Position numbers and translations under genes: made by a program. DNA of 64,000 nt, taken from Paenibacillus dendritiformis (GTDB lineage: Bacteria > Bacillota > Bacilli > Paenibacillales > Paenibacillaceae). The stretch is from assembly GCF_945605565.1 (NCBI RefSeq), contig NZ_OX216966.1, positions 728,501 through 792,500 on the forward strand, written 5' to 3'. Positions 53,662 through 63,766 of the stretch are shown here, one piece after another. Within the stretch, counting starts at the first letter, position 1, and every line of letters starts with the position of its first letter. The notes under the pieces were generated by a model, which was not told where the DNA came from, did no database searches, and saw only the letters and a list, made by a program, of their open reading frames with translations.

Positions 53662-54915
53662 ATGGAGAAGTTAATGATTAGCGGCGGTCGGCCGCTTCGA
53701 GGCGCCGTGCAGATCAGCGGTGCCAAAAATAGCGCGGTAGCGCTTATTCCTGCAGCAATCCTTGCGGAGACGGAAGTCGTACTGGATAATTTGCCCGAAC
53801 TGAGCGATGTCGCCACTTATATGGAGATCTTGACGGAGCTTGGCGGACAGGTTAGCTGGGAAGGTTCCTGTCTGCGCATCGATCCGTCGCGGATGATTTC
53901 GGTACCGATGCACAATGGACCCGTTAAAAAACTGCGGGCCTCCTACTATATGATGGGCGCGCTTCTGGGCCGGTTCGGCGAAGCGACCATCGGCATGCCG
54001 GGCGGCTGCAATTTCGAGCCTCGCCCAATCGATCAGCACATCAAAGGTTTTGAAGCTCTCGGCGCGACGGTGACGAACGATCACGGATCCGTCCATATTT
54101 ACGCGCGGGAACTTCGCGGCGCCAAGATCTATTTGGATGTCGTCAGTGTTGGGGCGACCATTAATATTATGCTTGCGGCCTCACGCGCCAAGGGCACTAC
54201 AATTATTGAAAATGCGGCCAAAGAGCCTGAAATTATAGATGTTGCCACACTGCTTAATGCGATGGGCGCCCGCATCAAGGGAGCGGGCACGGAGACGATC
54301 CGCATTGAAGGCGTGGACAGCCTGCGCGGCTGCACGCACTCGATTATTCCGGACCGCATTCAGGCGGGAACGTATATGATTGCGGCTGCGGCCACCTGCG
54401 GCGATATTCTGATCGATAATGTTATTCCTAAACATCTGGAAGCCCTTACGGCGAAGCTGGAGGAAATGGGCGTGCGCGTTATCGAGGGCGATGAGTCGCT
54501 CCGCGTTATCGGCCAGCCCGAATACAACAGCATCGATGTGAAGGCGCTTGTCTATCCCGGATTTCCGACAGATCTCCAATCCCCGATGACCAGCTTGCTG
54601 ACGCAAGCCAAAGGGGTGAGCATGCTGACGGATCTCGTATACAGCAGCCGCTTCAAGCATGTCCCGGAATTGGCCCGCATGGGAGCCAAAATACGGGTTG
54701 AAGGGCGAACCGCCGTCATCGAAGGCACGAAGCTGAATGCGGCGAAGGTGAGAGCTTCCGATCTGCGTGCCGGTGCCGCGCTCGTCATTGCCGGTTTAAC
54801 GGTAGATACCGATGTCACGGAGATTTCAGGAGTGGAATTTATCGACCGCGGGTATGATCATCTTGTGTCCAATTTGCGCAATCTTGGCGCTGATGTATGG
54901 CGTCAGGTGGAATAA
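53662..54915 (+). CDS. murA: UDP-N-acetylglucosamine 1-carboxyvinyltransferase
   Basis: ATG at 53662 behind GGGAGGA. The 417-residue enolpyruvyl transferase has K22 ([11 protein letters not shown]), the catalytic Cys116 in [13 protein letters not shown], and the repeated inside-out barrel pattern. It takes the first committed step of peptidoglycan synthesis. The position before rho corresponds to murAB/murZ of B. subtilis, so a second murA probably exists elsewhere. Cys at 116 means the usual fosfomycin target is present. Confidence 0.96.
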   Translation: MEKLMISGGRPLRGAVQISGAKNSAVALIPAAILAETEVVLDNLPELSDVATYMEILTELGGQVSWEGSCLRIDPSRMISVPMHNGPVKKLRASYYMMGALLGRFGEATIGMPGGCNFEPRPIDQHIKGFEALGATVTNDHGSVHIYARELRGAKIYLDVVSVGATINIMLAASRAKGTTIIENAAKEPEIIDVATLLNAMGARIKGAGTETIRIEGVDSLRGCTHSIIPDRIQAGTYMIAAAATCGDILIDNVIPKHLEALTAKLEEMGVRVIEGDESLRVIGQPEYNSIDVKALVYPGFPTDLQSPMTSLLTQAKGVSMLTDLVYSSRFKHVPELARMGAKIRVEGRTAVIEGTKLNAAKVRASDLRAGAALVIAGLTVDTDVTEISGVEFIDRGYDHLVSNLRNLGADVWRQVE

Positions 54916-55157
54916 ATCGATTCTGTTGGGGTAAAGATAGGTTAATAATAGATTGATATGGGCACAATCCATACAGAAGAAGATTTCTATTTCTACGTTA
55001 TATCAACCTATGACGAAGAATTGGCTGCCTCTGGCCCACCATCTTCTCATCTTCATTCCGTCCACGATTTCTTTCCGGTGAAACAGCCCATCAATACAAT
55101 GACATAGATAAAAGAGCAATTGCTGTATTCCCGTGTTGAATAAGGGAAATGGACTTC

Positions 55158-55186
55158 TTGATACGACATTGTCCGCATTTTATAAC
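55158..55186 (+). promoter_or_regulatory. Candidate promoter directly before rho
   Basis: TTGATA, 17-base spacer, TATAAC. A transcript from here would start about 10-15 bases before the rho start codon. The gap from murA (about 290 bases) shows no terminator I trust. Confidence 0.45.
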
Positions 55187-55204
55187 AGAATAGGAGTTGT
55201 ATTC

Positions 55205-56497
55205 ATGGATTTACAAATTTCCGATTTGGAAACGAAGAAATTGACCGAATTATACAAGCTGGCGAAGGAGTTCCAAATTCCGGGCTACGGTCAATTGAAG
55301 AAAAAAGAATTGATTTTCGCGATTTTGCGCGCGCAAGCGGAGCAGGGCGGCTACATGTTCATGGAGGGCGTCCTTGACATTTTGCCGGAAGGCTTCGGCT
55401 TCCTCCGGCCGATCAACTATTTGCCGAGCGCGGAAGATATTTATATCTCGCAGTCGCAAATTCGTAGATTCGATCTGAGAACGGGGGATGTCGTCTCAGG
55501 CAAGTGCCGTCCTCCGAAAGAGAACGAGCGCTACTTCGGTCTGTTGCAGATCAATGCCGTGAATGGCGAAAATCCAGAAGATGCCGCGCAACGGCTGCAC
55601 TTCCCTGCATTAACTCCTCTTTACCCGCAGAAGAAGCTGGTGCTCGAAACTTCCCCATCCCGCATTTCAACACGGATTATGGATTTGATTGCTCCTGTCG
55701 GCTTGGGACAGCGCGGCTTGATCGTCGCACCGCCTAAGGCCGGGAAGACGCTTCTCTTAAAAGAAATCGCGAACAGCATCTCGGAGAACAATCCTGAAAT
55801 TGAGCTGTTCGTGCTTCTGATCGACGAGCGCCCGGAAGAAGTCACCGACATGCAGCGTTCTGTCAAGGGAGAAGTTGTGGCATCCACATTCGATGAAGTG
55901 CCTGAAAATCATATCAAGGTCGCCGAGCTGGTGCTTGAGCGTGCGCTTCGCCTTGTGGAGCACAAGAAGGACGTAGTCATCCTGCTGGACAGCATCACCC
56001 GGCTGGCACGGGCCTATAACCTGGTCATTCCGCCATCGGGCCGGACGCTGTCGGGCGGTATCGATCCGGCTTCCTTCCATCGTCCGAAGCGATTCTTCGG
56101 TTCGGCGCGCAATATCGAGGAAGGCGGCAGCCTGACCATTCTGGCGACGGCACTGATTGAGACTGGGTCGCGCATGGATGATATCATCTACGAGGAATTC
56201 AAAGGCACAGGCAACATGGAGCTCCATCTGGATCGCAAATTGGCGGAACGCCGTATTTTCCCGGCCATCGATATCCGACGCTCCGGCACGCGCCGCGAGG
56301 AGATGCTGCTGTCGAAGGAAGAGCTCGACAAGCTGTGGATGATTCGGAAAAATATGAACGAAACGCCGGAATTCATCGATCAGTTCCTGAAGAAGCTGCG
56401 TGATACGAAAACGAACACGGAATTCCTGGCTACCTTGGATACGAACGGCAATACGCCGACGCCGACGCGCCGTACCCGAAGCACTTCAGTCAGCTGA
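55205..56497 (+). CDS. rho: Transcription termination factor Rho
   Basis: ATG at 55205 behind AGGAG. The 430-residue protein has the N-terminal helical and cold-shock RNA-binding domains ([23 protein letters not shown]), then the RecA-type ATPase with Walker [25 protein letters not shown] and the Q-loop/R-loop segments ([25 protein letters not shown]). It is an RNA-driven helicase that ends transcription. rpmE follows, as in other Bacillales. Confidence 0.98.
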   Translation: MDLQISDLETKKLTELYKLAKEFQIPGYGQLKKKELIFAILRAQAEQGGYMFMEGVLDILPEGFGFLRPINYLPSAEDIYISQSQIRRFDLRTGDVVSGKCRPPKENERYFGLLQINAVNGENPEDAAQRLHFPALTPLYPQKKLVLETSPSRISTRIMDLIAPVGLGQRGLIVAPPKAGKTLLLKEIANSISENNPEIELFVLLIDERPEEVTDMQRSVKGEVVASTFDEVPENHIKVAELVLERALRLVEHKKDVVILLDSITRLARAYNLVIPPSGRTLSGGIDPASFHRPKRFFGSARNIEEGGSLTILATALIETGSRMDDIIYEEFKGTGNMELHLDRKLAERRIFPAIDIRRSGTRREEMLLSKEELDKLWMIRKNMNETPEFIDQFLKKLRDTKTNTEFLATLDTNGNTPTPTRRTRSTSVS

Positions 56498-56664
56498 TAG
56501 AGTTCAGCGGAGATAGCTTCGTCGAGCTGCTCGGCAGACGCGATGGCTCTTCCCGATGCGCTACTTTCCGGTTGCGCTGGTGGGCGGGCCGTGCTATAAT
56601 TCATTATTGTTCTATATAACTCTGGGAACGCAAAGGGCTCAGGGCGGAAAGAAGGTGAATTCGA

Positions 56665-56862
56665 ATGAATGAAGCGATTCAACCAAAATACCACATTACA
56701 ACGGTAACTTGCGCATGCGGTAATACGTTCGAAACAGGTTCGGTTAAGGAAAACCTGAAGGTAGAGGTATGCTCGGCTTGCCATCCGTTCTTCACAGGCA
56801 AACAGAAGTTTGTTGATGCAGGCGGTCGTGTGGATAGATTTAAGAAGAAATATGGCATGTAA
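56665..56862 (+). CDS. rpmE: 50S ribosomal protein L31
   Basis: ATG behind AAGAAGG. The 65-residue protein has the zinc-type cysteines C16, C18, C36 and C39 (TCACGNTFE and [11 protein letters not shown]). This marks it as the zinc-containing L31 form; a zinc-free paralog, if present, is elsewhere. Confidence 0.97.
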   Translation: MNEAIQPKYHITTVTCACGNTFETGSVKENLKVEVCSACHPFFTGKQKFVDAGGRVDRFKKKYGM

Positions 56863-56876
56863 TACGTTAAATATAG

Positions 56877-56917
56877 ACTCTCTTGCTGGTAACAGCGAGG
56901 GGGTTTATTTTTTTATG
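56877..56917 (+). terminator. Terminator of rpmE
   Basis: CTCTTGCTG pairs with CAGCGAGGG (one wobble), followed by TTTATTTTTTT. Confidence 0.75.
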
Positions 56918-57014
56918 CAGACTCGCCGCTGAGCACAAAATGTCAAAACCGCATCCGGTTCGGCCGGGTATGATAGAGAGGAAAGCCGGGATGTCAGAAA
57001 GGAGGCACGGTCAT

Positions 57015-57980
57015 ATGGAAGGAACGGAGCATGAGCGGTGGATACGCCGCGCGGTGGCTTATATTGAACGGCATCTGACCGATGACGTGAATTTTGATGA
57101 TGTAGCCCGCCATACGGCAGTGTCCCGCTTTCATCTGCATCGCGTATTCCAGCGGCAGCTGGGTTACAGCGCGGCTTTCTATTTGCGGGAGCGCCGTCTC
57201 GCCCGCGCCGCGGCCGATCTGCTCCGGACGAACAAGCGGATTCTGGATATCGCGCTCGAATACCGCTTCGCCGGGCAGGACTCCTTCACGCGCGCGTTCA
57301 AGCGCGCATACGGCATGACGCCGCACCAATACCGGAGCGGCTTCCGGATATTCCATCGAACGGAGGAGAGATTGACGTTGAGTGATGTATTTCATGATGA
57401 TGCGCAGCCGTCCAACCCGCTGCGTGCTCCGCAGACCGCGCCCCCGGGATGGCTCATTACCGGACTCTACCCCCATGAATACACGGCAGGCATTGATCGG
57501 GTTCAGGTGCATCGTGGCAAGGCGTCCGGCACGCTGCGGGGAGACGCGGCGGCCAAGCCGGACGGCTTCGGCACCCTGATGCAGATGTTCGATGCCGGGC
57601 AATATAGAGGACGGAGAATCCGGCTCAACGGATTTATGAAGTCGGAACAGGTGAAGAAGCATGCTGGGATGTGGATGCGCGTGGACGGGCCGGAGGAGCT
57701 GGTGCTTGCCTTCGACAATATGACCGCCCGTCCGATACAGGGAACGACCGGTTGGGCGCTGTATACGATCGTGCTGGACGTGTCCGAACAGGCGGAGGCG
57801 ATTGCGTTCGGGGTGCTGCTCAGCGGACCGGGGCAGATTTGGATAGACGGACTGCGCTTCGAGGAGGTCGACGAGACCGTCCCGGTTACCGACATGCTGC
57901 CGGACATGGGGCAGTCTCTGCCTGCCGCTCCGGTCAATCTTGACTTCGAGGCGGAGCTCTCCGCTCCGGGGCAGGAGTGA
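57015..57980 (+). CDS. AraC family regulator with C-terminal jelly-roll-like domain
   Basis: ATG at 57015 behind AGGAGG; the longer frame lacks a ribosome site. The 321-residue protein has an N-terminal AraC HTH pair (VNFDDVARHTAVSRFHLHRVF; ILDIALEYRFAGQDSFTRAF), then a C-terminal domain with RLNGFMKSEQVKKHAGMWMR and FGVLLSGPGQIWIDGLRFEEVD, a pattern seen in Paenibacillus AraC proteins and reminiscent of carbohydrate-binding jelly rolls. The ligand is unknown. The membrane protein gene starts 4 bases after its stop. Confidence 0.88.
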   Translation: MEGTEHERWIRRAVAYIERHLTDDVNFDDVARHTAVSRFHLHRVFQRQLGYSAAFYLRERRLARAAADLLRTNKRILDIALEYRFAGQDSFTRAFKRAYGMTPHQYRSGFRIFHRTEERLTLSDVFHDDAQPSNPLRAPQTAPPGWLITGLYPHEYTAGIDRVQVHRGKASGTLRGDAAAKPDGFGTLMQMFDAGQYRGRRIRLNGFMKSEQVKKHAGMWMRVDGPEELVLAFDNMTARPIQGTTGWALYTIVLDVSEQAEAIAFGVLLSGPGQIWIDGLRFEEVDETVPVTDMLPDMGQSLPAAPVNLDFEAELSAPGQE

Positions 57981-57984
57981 CATC

Positions 57985-58620
57985 ATGGCCGAGAAGCTGT
58001 TCGGATTCGGCTTAGGATATCTGCTCCGGCTCGTGCGGGGCGACCAGTCCCTCACGCTGTTCATCGCAGCGGGGGCGATGATGCTGCTGGCCGCCGCCGT
58101 AGAGGTGTGGGGGAAGCGGCGCTATCAAGCTTGGTTACATGCGGAACGAGGCGGGCATCCCCCGCATGAGGCGAAGCTGTCCAGCCTCGCAGCCGATAGC
58201 CTGCTGTCGATGGCGGGAGCGCTCGTCGCGTGGGGCGTCATCTATGGACTGCTGGCCCTGGCCAAGGGGGCAATTCCGGCATGGGACTGGCCGGAGCAGA
58301 CGGATGCGAATCCGGCCCTGGCATGGCTAAGCCTGCTTGTCGCGTACAGCATCATTATCGGCCTCGGCTGGCTCCATCTGCTGTTCGTCGGCCGCAAGCT
58401 CAGCCTTCGTCCATTCTGGATCAGCTTCGGAACGATCTGGCTGCTGCTGGCAGCCTATACACTGAAGCTGGTCTATCCGCTGGAAGGCCTTCATCCGGGC
58501 ATATATGTGCTGTGCGGCTCCATAAGCACAGCCGGCACGCTGTTGCTGTGGGGCTTGAGAGACGCCGAAGCCGACGCAGAGGATCAGGCGGCGGAGGACC
58601 GGGGAGCTGTAAACAATTGA
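57985..58620 (+). CDS. Polytopic membrane protein coupled to the AraC regulator
   Basis: ATG at 57985 behind CAGGAGTG, 4 bases after the AraC gene. The 211-residue protein has about five hydrophobic segments (LTLFIAAGAMMLLAAAVEVW; LLSMAGALVAWGVIYGLLAL; LLVAYSIIIGLGWLHLLFVG; ISFGTIWLLLAAYTLKLVY; GIYVLCGSISTAGTLLLWGL) and a charged tail. No family recognised. Translational coupling implies joint expression with the regulator. Confidence 0.75.
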   Translation: MAEKLFGFGLGYLLRLVRGDQSLTLFIAAGAMMLLAAAVEVWGKRRYQAWLHAERGGHPPHEAKLSSLAADSLLSMAGALVAWGVIYGLLALAKGAIPAWDWPEQTDANPALAWLSLLVAYSIIIGLGWLHLLFVGRKLSLRPFWISFGTIWLLLAAYTLKLVYPLEGLHPGIYVLCGSISTAGTLLLWGLRDAEADAEDQAAEDRGAVNN

Positions 58621-58626
58621 CTTCGG

Positions 58627-58655
58627 TTGCACTTTCGGCACAGATCGTCTATACT
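58627..58655 (+). promoter_or_regulatory. Sigma-A promoter of the SRP RNA
   Basis: TTGCAC, 17-base spacer, TATACT, ending about 8 bases before the expected RNA start. Confidence 0.75.
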
Positions 58656-58662
58656 AAGTTAT

Positions 58663-58940
58663 GCCGTGCTAGACGGGGAGGTAGCGGTGCCCTGTAACTC
58701 GCAATCCGCTGTAGCGAGGTTGAATTCCTGTTAGAGGTTTTGTTGATGTGAGGCTTGGTATTCGTCTTTGGTGTTGACGGCCGGGTCCTCCGCAATGGAT
58801 ACCTATGAATCTGGTCAGGTCCGGAAGGAAGCAGCCATAAGTAGGGTTTTTCATGTGCCGGAGGGAAGCCTGGCCTGAGCTGTAAGGCGAAGGTGCCGCT
58901 CGGATCACAATTATCAATAACAGGTGCACGGTTCCATATC
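58663..58940 (+). ncRNA. ffs: Signal recognition particle RNA, Bacillus (large) type
   Basis: Contains the universal helix 8 sequence GGTCAGGTCCGGAAGGAAGC, the 5' Alu-domain block GGGGAGGTAGCGGTGCCCTG and the closing GGTGCACGGT, giving about 275 nt, the size of the long SRP RNA of Bacillales. It guides co-translational membrane targeting with Ffh. Its place ahead of dnaX matches scr in B. subtilis. Confidence 0.97.
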
Positions 58941-58948
58941 GAATGTCC

Positions 58949-58974
58949 AACACCGAGCGAATCGGTGTTTTTTG
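58949..58974 (+). terminator. Terminator of the SRP RNA
   Basis: AACACCGA-GCGAA-TCGGTGTT followed by TTTTG. Confidence 0.9.
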
Positions 58975-59113
58975 TTCTCTATTTATGAAGATATGCTCAA
59001 ATATTGAAGATGATAAGGCAGGATTCTTTTTGCGTTTACGGAATACTATAGGTATCTCCCAGCATCAAGAGGGAGCGGTAGAGATGGGCGCAATAATACG
59101 ATGAGGTGAGCCT

Positions 59114-60262
59114 ATGACGGAATTGAATCGGCCTCTTGGTTCTCAGCAAGCGTGTACCCTCTCCTCTGCCGAATCGACAGAGGGCCAGAATCAGGAGCAA
59201 GGAAAGCTGAGTTTGCTGCAGCAGTTTGCGGGTGCTTTTTTGCAGGACGTCAATCTGGGCATCCTGCTCCTCGATGTCCAGTTCCGCCTGGTGGACATTA
59301 GCGACATGGCGTGCCGGATTCTCGGATGGGCCAAGTCCGAAGTGCTGCATCGCCGGGTCAATGACCTGTTCGGCGAGATGCCGACGGAGTATCATCTTGT
59401 GCAGCGGTCGCTGCTGGAAGGCGTCGTCACACATAATCATGCCGTCTCCTGGACCAACGGATCGGATCGCTATGATCTGCTGATGGACTCGAACGTGCTC
59501 CGGGATGAACAGGATCGGATTGTTGGCGCTTACGTGCTGTTCAAGGATGTGTCCAATCTGCGCTCGCTCGAAGAGCAAGTGCAGCGGAGCGACAGGCTGG
59601 CCATGATCGGCCAGATCGCAGCCGGAACGGCTCATGAGATACGGAACCCGCTAACCTCGATCAAGGGCTTCTTGCAAATGTTCAAGAAGAAGCTCGACGA
59701 GCATGGCATGATCAAGGAAGTGCATTACACCGATATTATGCTGACCGAGATTAACCGGATCAACGAGCTGGTCGGCGAGTTTCTGCTGCTGAGCAAGCCG
59801 AAGCATCTTACGATAGAGCGGGTGAATCTCCACCAGGTGTTGGGCGAGATTCTGCCTATCATTCAGAATGAGGCGGTTCTGCATGCGGTTCAGGTCAACT
59901 ACAAGGCGGATGAGCCGCTGCCCCTGGTCATCGGCGACCGCGAGCTGCTCAAGCAGGTGTTCATTAATATTGCCAAAAACGGTATCGAGGCGATGAGCGA
60001 AGGCGGCGTGCTGAACGTGACCGCGAGACGGGATGACGAGAGCAAGCGGGTGCTGATCGACATTCAGGATTCGGGTCCGGGAATCCCTTCCTACATTATC
60101 GACAAAATATTCGATCCGTTCTTCACGACCAAAGCGAATGGCACAGGTCTAGGATTGTCTGTCTGTCAGCGCATTATTCATGATCTGGGCGGTTCGATAC
60201 GGGTATCGACCAAAGGCTATGGCACGACATTCACCCTTTATTTCCCGTTTCCTTCGCCGTAA
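59114..60262 (+). CDS. PAS-domain sensor histidine kinase
   Basis: ATG behind GAGGTGAG. The 382-residue cytoplasmic protein has no membrane segment. Residues about 40-155 form a PAS domain (NLGILLLDVQFRLVDISDMA), then HisKA with the phosphorylated His in AAGTAHEIRNPLTSIKGFLQ, and an HATPase_c domain (VFINIAKNGIEAM, DSGPGIP, GTGLGLSVCQ). The H-box E-I-R-N-P-L-T-S-I-K-G-F is typical of sporulation kinases such as KinA/KinE, so a role in feeding the Spo0F phosphorelay is possible. No response regulator is adjacent (an orphan kinase). Confidence 0.9.
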   Translation: MTELNRPLGSQQACTLSSAESTEGQNQEQGKLSLLQQFAGAFLQDVNLGILLLDVQFRLVDISDMACRILGWAKSEVLHRRVNDLFGEMPTEYHLVQRSLLEGVVTHNHAVSWTNGSDRYDLLMDSNVLRDEQDRIVGAYVLFKDVSNLRSLEEQVQRSDRLAMIGQIAAGTAHEIRNPLTSIKGFLQMFKKKLDEHGMIKEVHYTDIMLTEINRINELVGEFLLLSKPKHLTIERVNLHQVLGEILPIIQNEAVLHAVQVNYKADEPLPLVIGDRELLKQVFINIAKNGIEAMSEGGVLNVTARRDDESKRVLIDIQDSGPGIPSYIIDKIFDPFFTTKANGTGLGLSVCQRIIHDLGGSIRVSTKGYGTTFTLYFPFPSP

Positions 60263-60293
60263 ACGTTGGATTTCTCGCATAATAGGAGTCAAG

Positions 60294-60340
60294 AACAGCC
60301 GTTTTCCTGATTGCCAAAGAGAGGGAATGGCTGTTTTTTT
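60294..60340 (+). terminator. Terminator after the histidine kinase
   Basis: AACAGCCGTTTTCC pairs with GGAATGGCTGTT (one mismatch), followed by TTTTTT. Confidence 0.85.
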
Positions 60341-60388
60341 ACAATTTGTGATATAGTATAATAAGAAAAACGCTCTCGAGGTTACAGC

Positions 60389-62158
60389 ATGGGACATATT
60401 GCATTGTATCGCGCTTGGCGGCCACAGTCATTCGGTGACATGGTCGGACAACAGCATATTATTCAGACATTGCAAAACTCGCTGCGTGAGCGGCGATTTT
60501 CGCATGCCTACCTTTTCAGCGGTCCCCGGGGAACCGGCAAGACCACTGCTGCGAAGATCATGGCCAAAGCGGTCAACTGCGAACAGGGACCCGGTCCGGA
60601 GCCCTGCAATGAATGCGAAGCCTGCCGGCGCATCACTGCCGGGGCGGTGATGGATGTCGTCGAGATCGACGCCGCATCCAACCGGGGCGTGGAAGAAATT
60701 CGCGATCTTCGGGACAAGGTCAAATACGCGCCTTCCGAAGTCCGCCACAAAGTGTATATTATTGATGAGGTTCACATGCTCACGACGGAGGCTTTCAACG
60801 CGCTGCTCAAGACGTTGGAGGAACCTCCTGCCCATGTCATGTTCATTCTGGCCACGACGGAGCCTCACCGCCTGCCGGCGACTATCATCTCCCGGTGCCA
60901 GCGGTTTGATTTCCGCAGGGTGACGCTGGAGGAACAGGTTGCCCGACTGGAGCAAGTGTGCAGGGATGAGGGGATTGAGGCAGACCGGGATAGTCTGACC
61001 TATATCGCGAAGCTGTCGGATGGCGGCATGCGCGATGCGATCAGCCTGCTTGATCAGGCGGCATCCTTCACCGACGGCCGTCTTGACTACCGGCAAGTCC
61101 TGGACATCACCGGCGGCATACCGGAGGAACAGTTCGCCGACATCGCCCGTGCCGTTCAGGCGGGGGATGTAGGCTCCGTGCTGGCCACGGTGGAGTCGAT
61201 GATGCAGGAAGGGAAGAGCGCGGACAAGTGTATGGAGAGTCTGCTCTACTTTTTCCGGGATCTGTTGATGATGAAGATGGTGCCGGACGGAGAAGGGCTG
61301 ACGGATCGGCTGACGCGTGTGGAAGCGTTCCGGGAGCTGGCCGATGCTTTTGAAGCAGCGAGCCTGTTCCGGATTATCGACACATTGAACCGGTATCAGA
61401 CAGACATGAAATATGCGGTGCAACCGCAAACGTTATTCGAGGTAGCCTTGCTCCAATTAGCCGTGCAGAATCAACCGGGGGCGCTGAGCAGCCAACCGGA
61501 GGCGGGAACGGATGAACGGCAGGCCGTTCGTTCCGATGCAGTGGGATCTTCTTCCGTTGTGCAACAATTGCAGCGTCAAGTTGCGTCATTAGAAGCGAAG
61601 CTGAATGAATTGGCGAAGGCGAGAATACCGGACGGGCGGTCAGACGGCCGACAGGCCGAACGTGCCCCGGCGGCCACCAGAGCGCCTGCGCGGGTATCGC
61701 GGATGGCGAAGCAGCCGCCTCACTTCGAACGCTATACTGCCTCGAAGGATTCCTCTGACTCGAACCGCATCCGCTCCAATTGGGGGCAGGTGCTGCAGCG
61801 GGTGAAGGAAGCCGGTGTCACGATTCACGCTTGGCTTGTCAATGGGGAGCCGGTATCGGCACTGGAAGATCGGGTGCTGGTCGCCTTCAAAAATACGATT
61901 CACCGGGATACGACCGAGAAGCCCAACAACAAGCAGGTGATTGAGCGTGTCCTGTCCGAAGTGTTCGGCAAGCCGTATCAGCTCGATACGATGATGCTGA
62001 AGGATTGGGAAGAGGCGGCGGAGAAGTCTGCCGGAGAGAAGGAAGAGCCGGCGTTCCGGCTGGAGCCGGAAGGCTCCGAAGCGGAACCGGCGCAAGAACC
62101 TTGGATTGACGAGGCGCTCCACATGTTCGGTGAAGACCTCGTTGTCATAAAAGAGTAA
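60389..62158 (+). CDS. dnaX: DNA polymerase III subunits gamma/tau
   Basis: ATG behind CGAGG. The 589-residue clamp-loader ATPase has Walker [13 protein letters not shown] near residue 45, the zinc module [17 protein letters not shown], Walker B IIDEVHML, sensor [19 protein letters not shown] with arginine finger, and a long C-terminal tau part with [20 protein letters not shown]. No ribosomal slippery site is obvious, so only tau is expected. It begins dnaX-yaaK-recR-yaaL-bofA. Confidence 0.97.
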   Translation: MGHIALYRAWRPQSFGDMVGQQHIIQTLQNSLRERRFSHAYLFSGPRGTGKTTAAKIMAKAVNCEQGPGPEPCNECEACRRITAGAVMDVVEIDAASNRGVEEIRDLRDKVKYAPSEVRHKVYIIDEVHMLTTEAFNALLKTLEEPPAHVMFILATTEPHRLPATIISRCQRFDFRRVTLEEQVARLEQVCRDEGIEADRDSLTYIAKLSDGGMRDAISLLDQAASFTDGRLDYRQVLDITGGIPEEQFADIARAVQAGDVGSVLATVESMMQEGKSADKCMESLLYFFRDLLMMKMVPDGEGLTDRLTRVEAFRELADAFEAASLFRIIDTLNRYQTDMKYAVQPQTLFEVALLQLAVQNQPGALSSQPEAGTDERQAVRSDAVGSSSVVQQLQRQVASLEAKLNELAKARIPDGRSDGRQAERAPAATRAPARVSRMAKQPPHFERYTASKDSSDSNRIRSNWGQVLQRVKEAGVTIHAWLVNGEPVSALEDRVLVAFKNTIHRDTTEKPNNKQVIERVLSEVFGKPYQLDTMMLKDWEEAAEKSAGEKEEPAFRLEPEGSEAEPAQEPWIDEALHMFGEDLVVIKE

Positions 62159-62195
62159 TTATATTATTCTATGTAAAAAAGGAGAAATTACAGCG

Positions 62196-62507
62196 ATGAA
62201 CAATATGAATCAAATGATGAAGCAGGTTAAAAAAATGCAAGAGCAAATGCTGAAGGCCCAGGAGCAGCTGGCTGACAAGAAGATAACAGGGACTTCCGGC
62301 GGCGGCGCAGTCACCGTTGAAGTGAACGGCCACAAGAAAGTGCTCAGCATTACGCTTAAGCCTGAAGTCGTTGATCCGGAAGATATCGAAATGCTTCAAG
62401 ATCTCGTAATTACCGCGGTTAATGACGCGCTGACCAAAGCAGAAGATATGGCAAATGACGATATGGCCAAATTTACAGGCGGCATGAAAATTCCTGGCTT
62501 GTTCTAA
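62196..62507 (+). CDS. yaaK: YbaB/EbfC family nucleoid-associated protein
   Basis: ATG behind AAAGGAG, 37 bases after dnaX. The 103-residue protein begins with [20 protein letters not shown] and has the YbaB fold ([39 protein letters not shown]). It binds DNA as a dimer. Between it and recR lies an unusually long gap of 229 bases. Confidence 0.96.
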   Translation: MNNMNQMMKQVKKMQEQMLKAQEQLADKKITGTSGGGAVTVEVNGHKKVLSITLKPEVVDPEDIEMLQDLVITAVNDALTKAEDMANDDMAKFTGGMKIPGLF

Positions 62508-62522
62508 TAAGGCGACATGTTC

Positions 62523-62552
62523 GGCATATACCATTCGGTATATGCCCTTCTG
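62523..62552 (+). terminator. Possible terminator or hairpin after yaaK
   Basis: A perfect 10-bp stem GGCATATACC/GGTATATGCC with loop ATTC, followed by CTTCTGTT, a weak T tract. Confidence 0.5.
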
Positions 62553-62566
62553 TTATTGTAGAGGAA

Positions 62567-62629
62567 GTTCCAAAAGTCGGCTTCGAGTTCTTGCAGCCTT
62601 TTCGGTGCAGAAAACCGGTCTTTTTGAAC
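62567..62629 (+). repeat. Small inverted-repeat element between yaaK and recR
   Basis: GTTCCAAAAGTCGG at the left and CCGGTCTTTTTGAAC at the right form an imperfect terminal inverted repeat around about 35 bases. In other Bacillales recR follows yaaK closely, so this looks like a small inserted element. Confidence 0.45.
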
Positions 62630-62736
62630 ACGCCTTATGGGAGCGGAGATTTCGATCTTGCGGAGTCTGTCGCGCGGATCGCCGGTTCGCGAGAAGCGGC
62701 GTCTGCATCCTATGCCATTGAAAAGGAGAGGCAGCC

Positions 62737-63336
62737 TTGTATTATCCAGAACCGATCGCGAAGTTGATCGAGGCATTTTCCCGCTTGCCGGGCATTGGGC
62801 CCAAGACGGCTGCCCGCCTTGCGTTCCATGTCATCCGCATGCCCGAAGATGATGTTATCGACTTCGCCAAAGCATTGGTCAACGTGAAGCGTAATCTGCA
62901 ATATTGCTCGGTATGCTGCAATATAACCGATTCGGATCCGTGCCGCATCTGTCAGGATAAGACCCGGGATCCGTCCGTAATCTGCGTCGTGCAGGAGACG
63001 AAGGATCTGGTGGCCATGGAACGTACGAAGGAGTTCCAGGGGTATTATCATGTGCTCCAGGGCGCAATCTCTCCGATGGAGGGGATTGGGCCGGAGGATA
63101 TCCGTCTTGCCGAGTTGCTGAAGCGGCTGAGCGATGAGCGGGTCAAGGAATTGATCTTGGCCACGAATCCGAATATCGAAGGGGAGGCGACGGCGATGTA
63201 CATTTCTCGCCTGGTGAAGCCTTTTGGTATCCGAGTGACGCGCATTGCCCACGGCTTGCCGGTTGGCGGCGACCTGGAGTATGCCGACGAAGTGACGCTG
63301 TCCAAAGCGCTCGAGGGACGGCGGGAAATTCAATAG
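62737..63336 (+). CDS. recR: Recombination protein RecR
   Basis: TTG start behind AAGGAG. The 199-residue protein has an N-terminal HhH ([18 protein letters not shown]), a C4 zinc finger ([16 protein letters not shown]), a Toprim domain ([32 protein letters not shown]) and a Walker-B-like end. With RecO and RecF it loads RecA at gaps. Complete. Confidence 0.97.
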   Translation: MYYPEPIAKLIEAFSRLPGIGPKTAARLAFHVIRMPEDDVIDFAKALVNVKRNLQYCSVCCNITDSDPCRICQDKTRDPSVICVVQETKDLVAMERTKEFQGYYHVLQGAISPMEGIGPEDIRLAELLKRLSDERVKELILATNPNIEGEATAMYISRLVKPFGIRVTRIAHGLPVGGDLEYADEVTLSKALEGRREIQ

Positions 63337-63390
63337 AATTATGCGTTGAACATTCTTCGCAGCGCATAACCATAGCATGAGCCGTCTCGG

Positions 63391-63417
63391 CCCCTGGCAT
63401 TCAGCCAGGGGTTTTTT
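63391..63417 (+). terminator. Terminator of recR
   Basis: CCCCTGGC-ATTCA-GCCAGGGG followed by six T. Confidence 0.92.
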
Positions 63418-63493
63418 GTCCGCATTTTTCGGTTCTAGCCTTGTCCAGACTCCCATAACCATAGTTATACAAAGGAGCGGGGAGGGACGGAAC

Positions 63494-63766
63494 GTGCGAT
63501 GGCTGACGATCAAGCGTTGGTTCTCCAGGGTTGAAAAGCAGTATGCCGCGGAGGCAATCGAACATGAGCAGCTGATGGATGATATTAGACAGGCGCTTCG
63601 GGAATGGGAACGGGCCCATGCCCGATTCCAGTATGCCGTAGGCGAAGACGAGGTCGACTATGCGATCTTTACGCTGGAGGCTGCCGAGAAGCGAGTGGCG
63701 ATGCTCATCAAAAAAGCAAAACGGAACGAGCTGCATGCACTAGAGCTGGGGAAAGGGTGGACGTAA
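63494..63766 (+). CDS. yaaL: YaaL family protein (DUF2508)
   Basis: GTG start behind GGAGGG. The 90-residue helical protein has the DUF2508 pattern: MDDIRQALREWERAHARFQY and AIFTLEAAEKRVAMLIKKAK. No known function; always between recR and bofA in Bacillales. It ends one base before bofA. Confidence 0.92.
   Translation: MRWLTIKRWFSRVEKQYAAEAIEHEQLMDDIRQALREWERAHARFQYAVGEDEVDYAIFTLEAAEKRVAMLIKKAKRNELHALELGKGWT

Noticed and set aside
60389..62158. Programmed frameshift in dnaX to make gamma
   Set aside because: No A-rich slippery heptamer with following stem was seen; Firmicute dnaX usually makes one product.
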